Origin: an uncultured Formosa sp.
Lineage (GTDB): Bacteria; Bacteroidota; Bacteroidia; Flavobacteriales; Flavobacteriaceae
DNA: 44,750 bases
Direction of reading: 5' to 3'
Assembly: GCA_913052445.1 (NCBI GenBank)
Contig: CAJXDP010000012.1
Location: forward strand, 1 to 44,750
In this document: piece after piece, positions 41,471 to 44,750 of the stretch
Numbering within the stretch: position 1 is the stretch's first letter
How the letters are laid out: each line of letters opens with the position of its first letter
Program-made: the position numbers and the translations under genes
Notes under the pieces: generated by a model
The model's database searches: none
The model's input: the letters and a program-made list of their open reading frames with translations, nothing else
Told to the model about the DNA's origin: nothing

Positions 41471-42241
41471 ATGAATCAAATACAAATAATTGAATCCAAA
41501 CTAGAACCTCTAAGAAATCAATTAAAATCGCATGCACTTTACAGCACTCTATCAAGTATTGAGGATGTGGCTATATTTATGGAAAAGCATGTATTTGCAG
41601 TGTGGGATTTTATGTCATTATTGAAATCACTTCAAAACCATTTAACAAATGTCCACACTCCCTGGACTCCAAAAGGTAAGGGACCAACGGCACGTTTTAT
41701 AAATGAAATAGTAATGGCTGAAGAAAGTGACATCAATGAATTAGGTGAGGCCATGAGTCACTACGAGATGTATCTCGATGCGATGATCCAAGTCGGAGCA
41801 AATACCAGCGATATAAATCAATTTATAAAAGCCATTGAGAAAGGAAATAATATTGAAGACGCTGCTAAAAAAATTGATTTAGATGATCCTGTGCTGGATT
41901 TTATAAAATTTACAATGGAAGTTATAAATTCTAATAAACCACACAGTATTGCATCTGCTTTCACATTTGGAAGAGAAGATGTAATTCCTGATATGTTTTT
42001 AGAAATTGTTGGGCAATCTAAAACTAATAATGAAGAAAGTTACAGTAAATTATTGTACTACTTAAATCGTCATATTGAGTTGGATGGCGACGAACACGGA
42101 CCTATTTCGCTTAAAATGGTAGCAGAACTATGTGGAGATGATACCCAAAAATGGAATGAAGTATTAGAGATTGCAAATGAGGCTTTAAAACTGCGCCTAA
42201 AATTATGGGATCATATAAAATCATCCATATCACTTAACTAA
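41471..42241 (+). CDS. DUF3050 protein, heme-oxygenase-like fold
   Basis: The 256-residue, mostly helical protein matches DUF3050 ('LRNQLKSHALYSTLSSIEDVAIFMEKHVFAVWDFMSLLK', 'INEIVMAEESD', 'SHYEMYLDAM', 'FTFGREDVIPDMF', 'LNRHIELDGDEHGP'). The family is grouped with the heme-oxygenase-like superfamily, but its activity is unknown. Candidate metal ligands can be placed in the pattern of heme-oxygenase-like diiron oxidases: E90, H97, E169, H201, D205 and H209. The last three form H-x3-D-x3-H. The gene lies between map and a methyltransferase, probably co-transcribed with both. Confidence 0.8.
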   Translation: MNQIQIIESKLEPLRNQLKSHALYSTLSSIEDVAIFMEKHVFAVWDFMSLLKSLQNHLTNVHTPWTPKGKGPTARFINEIVMAEESDINELGEAMSHYEMYLDAMIQVGANTSDINQFIKAIEKGNNIEDAAKKIDLDDPVLDFIKFTMEVINSNKPHSIASAFTFGREDVIPDMFLEIVGQSKTNNEESYSKLLYYLNRHIELDGDEHGPISLKMVAELCGDDTQKWNEVLEIANEALKLRLKLWDHIKSSISLN

Positions 42242-42265
42242 TCGAAAGTTTAAATTCTTAACTAT

Positions 42266-43033
42266 TTGAGAACAATTTTTAAATTTATCTTAGCTAGTTT
42301 ACCTAGACCAATGCTTATTAATTTAAGCATCTTAGCGAAACCACTACTTATTGTTTTTTTAAAAGGAAAAAACTACGTAGATCCTATTGACGGCAAAAGA
42401 TTTAGAAGGTTTTTGCCTTATGGTTATGTAGTTCAGCGTGATAATGTCCTTTCTCCTTCAACACTTTCGTTAGAACGTCATAGGCTGCTTTGGTTATACC
42501 TCAAAAACGAAACAGACTTTTTTACTAAGCCAAAAAAACTATTGCATTTTGCCCCGGAACAGGCCTTTTATAAACGTTTCAAAAAAATTAAACATTTTGA
42601 GTATACAACTACTGATATAAACTCTCCGATTGCAAAAGTAAAAGCGGACATCTGTAACCTTCCCTTTAAAAATAATAGCTTTGACACCATTTTATGTAAT
42701 CATGTACTTGAGCATATTCTAGATGACAAAAAAGCAATGCAAGAGCTTTTTCGTGTCATGAAACCTGGTGGGATGGGCGTTTTTCAAGTACCTCAAGATA
42801 TGAAACGTGACATAACATTTGAAGACCACACAATTAAAGACACAAAAGAAAGAGAGAAATTATTTGGTCAATATGATCACGTTCGTGTGTATGGAATGGA
42901 TTATTTTAAAAAACTAGAAGATTGTGGTTTTACAGTAAAAGCTGTAAACTACACCAGCCTACTAAGTTCTAAAGAGATTGACAAGTACCGACTCACAAAA
43001 GGAGAAATTATTCCTGTAGTTTACAAACCTTAG
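42266..43033 (+). CDS. SAM-dependent methyltransferase (class I)
   Basis: The 255-residue protein has a hydrophobic, basic N-terminus (about 35 residues). A class I methyltransferase core follows, with a variant of motif I ('LLHFAPEQAFYKRFKK'), the acidic strand 'YTTTDI', 'ADICNLPFKNNSFDTILCNHVLEHILDDKKAMQELFRVMKPGGMGVFQVP' and later 'HVRVYGMDYFKKLEDCGF'. This resembles Methyltransf_11-type enzymes. The substrate is unknown. The start is a TTG at 42266, 24 bases after DUF3050; the first ATG would remove the conserved N-terminal helix. Its TAG overlaps the apbE stop on the other strand. Confidence 0.82.
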   Translation: MRTIFKFILASLPRPMLINLSILAKPLLIVFLKGKNYVDPIDGKRFRRFLPYGYVVQRDNVLSPSTLSLERHRLLWLYLKNETDFFTKPKKLLHFAPEQAFYKRFKKIKHFEYTTTDINSPIAKVKADICNLPFKNNSFDTILCNHVLEHILDDKKAMQELFRVMKPGGMGVFQVPQDMKRDITFEDHTIKDTKEREKLFGQYDHVRVYGMDYFKKLEDCGFTVKAVNYTSLLSSKEIDKYRLTKGEIIPVVYKP

Positions 43034-44004
43034 TTTAATGGAAACCCATTAAAAACAACTTTTTCAAGTTTATTATCTTCAGAAACATAAACAATAAATA
43101 CTTTTAATTCAGGATATTTTTGTAAAAATAAACTGACGGCTTCAACACCCATCGCTTGAAACGCTGTAGCGTAAGCATCTGCAATCATACACTTATTGGC
43201 TATGACAGAAACACTAAGAATATTTGAACGACTAGGATAACCTGTTCTGGTATTGAATATATGCGTAAACCGGTTTCCTTCGGAATCAATTTTAAACTTT
43301 CGATATGTTCCAGAAGTAGCCATAGATTGATTTTCAAGTGATAAGGTATTCGCATATGCCTTATTTCCTTCTAAATTTGGGTTTTGAACTCCGACAGTCC
43401 ATTTCGAATTTTTTACAGAGTTTTGACCAAGGGAGCGGATCTCGCCACCAATTTCAACAATATAATTTTTAATTCCTTGGGATTCTAAAAATTCACTAAT
43501 CACATCTACTGCATAGCCTTTAGCAATGGCATTAAAATCTAATCGTGTAGCTAATGGCTTAGAGATCACACCTTCATTAAGGGTTACTTTATCCATGCCC
43601 ACATAACGCATTAATTCAGCAATTTTTTGGCCATCTATAGATTCTGTTTCCCCCTCAGGTCCAAAGTCCCATGCATTAACAACTGCACCAATAGTAGGGT
43701 CAAACTGACCATTAGTCGTGTTATAAATTTCTTTTGAAGTCAAAAATACAGATTCAAAGTGATGATCTACAAAGACATCTATATTAGAATTAACTTTAGA
43801 AATATCTGATGTAGTTATGTAAGTAGACATAGAGCGGTTAATTTCAAAATATAGACTATCAAAAGCAGCTTCGAAATTTATATCACTGTCATAAATAATT
43901 GAATACGTCGTTCCAAATACTGGACCAGAGGCTCTAAGTTGTTCAACAGAATCCGAACATGAAAAAAATAAAATGGAAATTAAAAAAAATAGTTTCTTAA
44001 TCAT
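43030..44004 (-). CDS. apbE: FAD:protein FMN transferase, lipoprotein
   Basis: The 324-residue protein has a lipoprotein signal (cysteine 16 in 'SILFFSCSDS') and an ApbE domain: 'GPVFGTTYSIIYD', 'GQFDPTIGAVVNAWDFGP', 'RLDFNAIAKGYAVDVISEFLESQGIKNYIVEIGGEIR', 'ATSGTYRKF' and 'FTHIFNTRTGYP'. The last parts bind FAD and Mg2+. ApbE uses FAD to attach FMN to threonine in NqrB, NqrC and RnfG-type proteins on the outer face of the inner membrane. It lies two genes from nqrF, which supports that role. Confidence 0.94.
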   Translation of the reverse strand: MIKKLFFLISILFFSCSDSVEQLRASGPVFGTTYSIIYDSDINFEAAFDSLYFEINRSMSTYITTSDISKVNSNIDVFVDHHFESVFLTSKEIYNTTNGQFDPTIGAVVNAWDFGPEGETESIDGQKIAELMRYVGMDKVTLNEGVISKPLATRLDFNAIAKGYAVDVISEFLESQGIKNYIVEIGGEIRSLGQNSVKNSKWTVGVQNPNLEGNKAYANTLSLENQSMATSGTYRKFKIDSEGNRFTHIFNTRTGYPSRSNILSVSVIANKCMIADAYATAFQAMGVEAVSLFLQKYPELKVFIVYVSEDNKLEKVVFNGFPLN

Positions 44005-44010
44005 TTTAAT

Positions 44011-44388
44011 TTAATTGAGATTTGTATTAATAACTTGGATACCATTGTATTCTATAAGATATTCTTCGTCTAAAAAAACAGGCAGATCATCTCCTTTAGG
44101 GTTTCCAATTCCAACGCCAGCATACAAGACTTTTGCATCCTTTTCTTTGGCATGATTTTTAAAAGTTTCCATCCAAACCAAGTCATAATTATTAGGATTA
44201 TCTGGAAGCATCACAACACGAACAATAACAAAAAAATATTGACTATTCTTATCAATACAAACAAATTGAGGATGTTTTTTTAACTTACTATTTATAGCTA
44301 CAAATTCAAATCCACGAGATTCTAAGTCCTTACCCACGTGGTTCATACCAAGATTGTGCATCTCTTGTTTTGACAGGGATTTACTCAT
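44011..44388 (-). CDS. Conserved small protein linked to Na+-NQR genes
   Basis: The 125-residue cytoplasmic protein has no signal peptide or membrane span. It begins with a helix ('LSKQEMHNLGMNHVGKDLESRGFEFVAINSK') followed by strands ('HPQFVCIDKNSQYFFVIVRVVML') and alternating helices and strands. The helix-strand-strand layout resembles small PD-(D/E)xK nuclease-like folds, but the catalytic signature is not clear. Databases often carry the name 'NQR subunit F' for such proteins because of genomic position. I use the ATG at 44386-44388; the extra residues before it lie in the nqrF terminator. It lies 6 bases upstream of apbE and is probably co-transcribed with it. Function unknown. Confidence 0.75.
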   Translation of the reverse strand: MSKSLSKQEMHNLGMNHVGKDLESRGFEFVAINSKLKKHPQFVCIDKNSQYFFVIVRVVMLPDNPNNYDLVWMETFKNHAKEKDAKVLYAGVGIGNPKGDDLPVFLDEEYLIEYNGIQVINTNLN

Positions 44389-44401
44389 AATACAAAAATA
44401 C

Positions 44402-44428
44402 AAAAAGCCCAACACATGAGTTGGGCTT
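44402..44428 (-). terminator. Rho-independent terminator after nqrF
   Basis: The 9-base stem AAGCCCAAC/GTTGGGCTT (44405-44413 with 44420-44428) closes a 6-base loop. On the minus strand it is followed by a T-run (TTTTTG). It lies 23 bases after the nqrF stop and separates the nqr operon from the small protein-apbE pair. Confidence 0.82.
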
Positions 44429-44451
44429 GTGATTAAATAATATATAAGTGA

Positions 44452-44750
44452 TTAGCCTCCAAAATCATCAAAGCGAATGTGTTCGTCAGGTATTCCATAA
44501 TCCTCACCCATTTTTTGTACCGCTTGATTCATTAATGGAGGTCCACAAAAATAAAGCTCAATGTCTTCAGGTGACTCATGATGAACTAAATAGTTGTCAA
44601 TTACACAGTTGTGAATAAAACCAACAAATCCGTCACCTTCGCCTTCAATTCCATCTTTCACTTTCCAGTTATCTTCTTCCATAGGTTCGGATAGTGCTAA
44701 ATAAAATTTGAAATTTGAAAATTCTTTTTCGAGTTGTTCAAAGTGGTCTA
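44452..44750 (-). CDS. nqrF: Na+-translocating NADH:quinone reductase subunit F, C-terminal fragment
   Basis: The frame runs off the right edge; about 98 residues are visible. They begin '[33 protein letters not shown]' (the ATG seen inside is internal) and end with '[36 protein letters not shown]'. This is the end of the ferredoxin-NADP reductase-like domain of NqrF, with the NAD-binding CGPPxM motif and the conserved terminal DDFGG. NqrF takes electrons from NADH and feeds them through a 2Fe-2S cluster to the Na+-pumping complex. The rest of the nqr operon should lie to the right. Confidence 0.95.
   Translation of the reverse strand, partial: DHFEQLEKEFSNFKFYLALSEPMEEDNWKVKDGIEGEGDGFVGFIHNCVIDNYLVHHESPEDIELYFCGPPLMNQAVQKMGEDYGIPDEHIRFDDFGG

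Noticed and set aside
1-44750. tRNA genes, rRNA genes, prophage, insertion sequences or defence islands
   Set aside because: I read the gaps between genes and found no cloverleaf-forming sequence, transposase, integrase, restriction, toxin-antitoxin or CRISPR-associated gene. All gaps are under about 210 bases.

Overview
The window looks like chromosome from a marine-type member of the Flavobacteriaceae (Bacteroidota). The DNA is AT-rich. Ribosome binding sites are A-rich instead of Shine-Dalgarno. Many genes are preceded by the Bacteroidota -7 box TAnnTTTG, and two of these also have a TTG box 19 bases upstream. Family-level markers agree: a TonB-dependent receptor tail, an Na+-NQR subunit, DUF2490, DUF3050, a cysteine-free 'zinc ribbon' protein and an acyl-CoA-binding protein. 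I see no rRNA, tRNA, CRISPR array, insertion sequence or prophage. Gene density is very high and no gap between genes exceeds about 210 bases.

Layout. Positions 1-5.9 kb hold the end of a TonB-dependent receptor facing a leftward run: beta-carbonic anhydrase overlapping a DUF2490 barrel gene, then VF530/RhlE, YaaA, RluD and a stand-alone PASTA protein. Positions 5.9-11.6 kb hold ddl-coaD, a SulP anion transporter, a Nudix hydrolase, pyrE, an SRPBCC protein and monofunctional birA. Positions 11.6-16.5 kb are a rightward membrane-biogenesis operon: rsfS, ftsH, a LUD protein, cdsA, psd and acyl-CoA-binding protein. Leftward valS follows. Positions 19.2-25.1 kb carry a DUF1573 protein with a clear terminator, an aminotransferase with murB, a four-cysteine mini membrane protein, an ECF sigma factor translationally coupled to an atypical NRAMP-like transporter, and lipA. 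Positions 25.2-28.9 kb carry lpxK, divergent nif3 plus the cysteine-less coiled-coil protein, a terminator and a lipoprotein MsrA.

Positions 28.9-36.6 kb form a tight operon for catabolism of kynurenine/3-hydroxyanthranilate through 2-aminomuconate: kynU, kmo, an aminomuconate deaminase-type RidA, an aminomuconate-semialdehyde dehydrogenase, an SDR-fold protein that has lost the YxxxK active site, 3-hydroxyanthranilate dioxygenase, ACMS decarboxylase and an O-methyltransferase. Tryptophan dioxygenase, kynurenine formamidase and the steps after aminomuconate are not in the window. The remainder (36.6-44.75 kb) is tatA, a secreted carboxypeptidase-regulatory-domain protein, pepE, a GNAT protein, gpmI, map, a DUF3050 heme-oxygenase-fold protein, a methyltransferase, apbE, a small conserved protein and the end of nqrF. 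The last three plausibly serve the sodium-pumping NADH:quinone reductase.

Most of the window is ordinary flavobacterial core genome. The best leads are proteins that keep a family fold but lose its signature residues (the SDR, the NRAMP-like protein and the zinc ribbon), the possible diiron site in DUF3050, and the sigma factor-transporter unit. I did not find a clear-cut new defence or mobile system.
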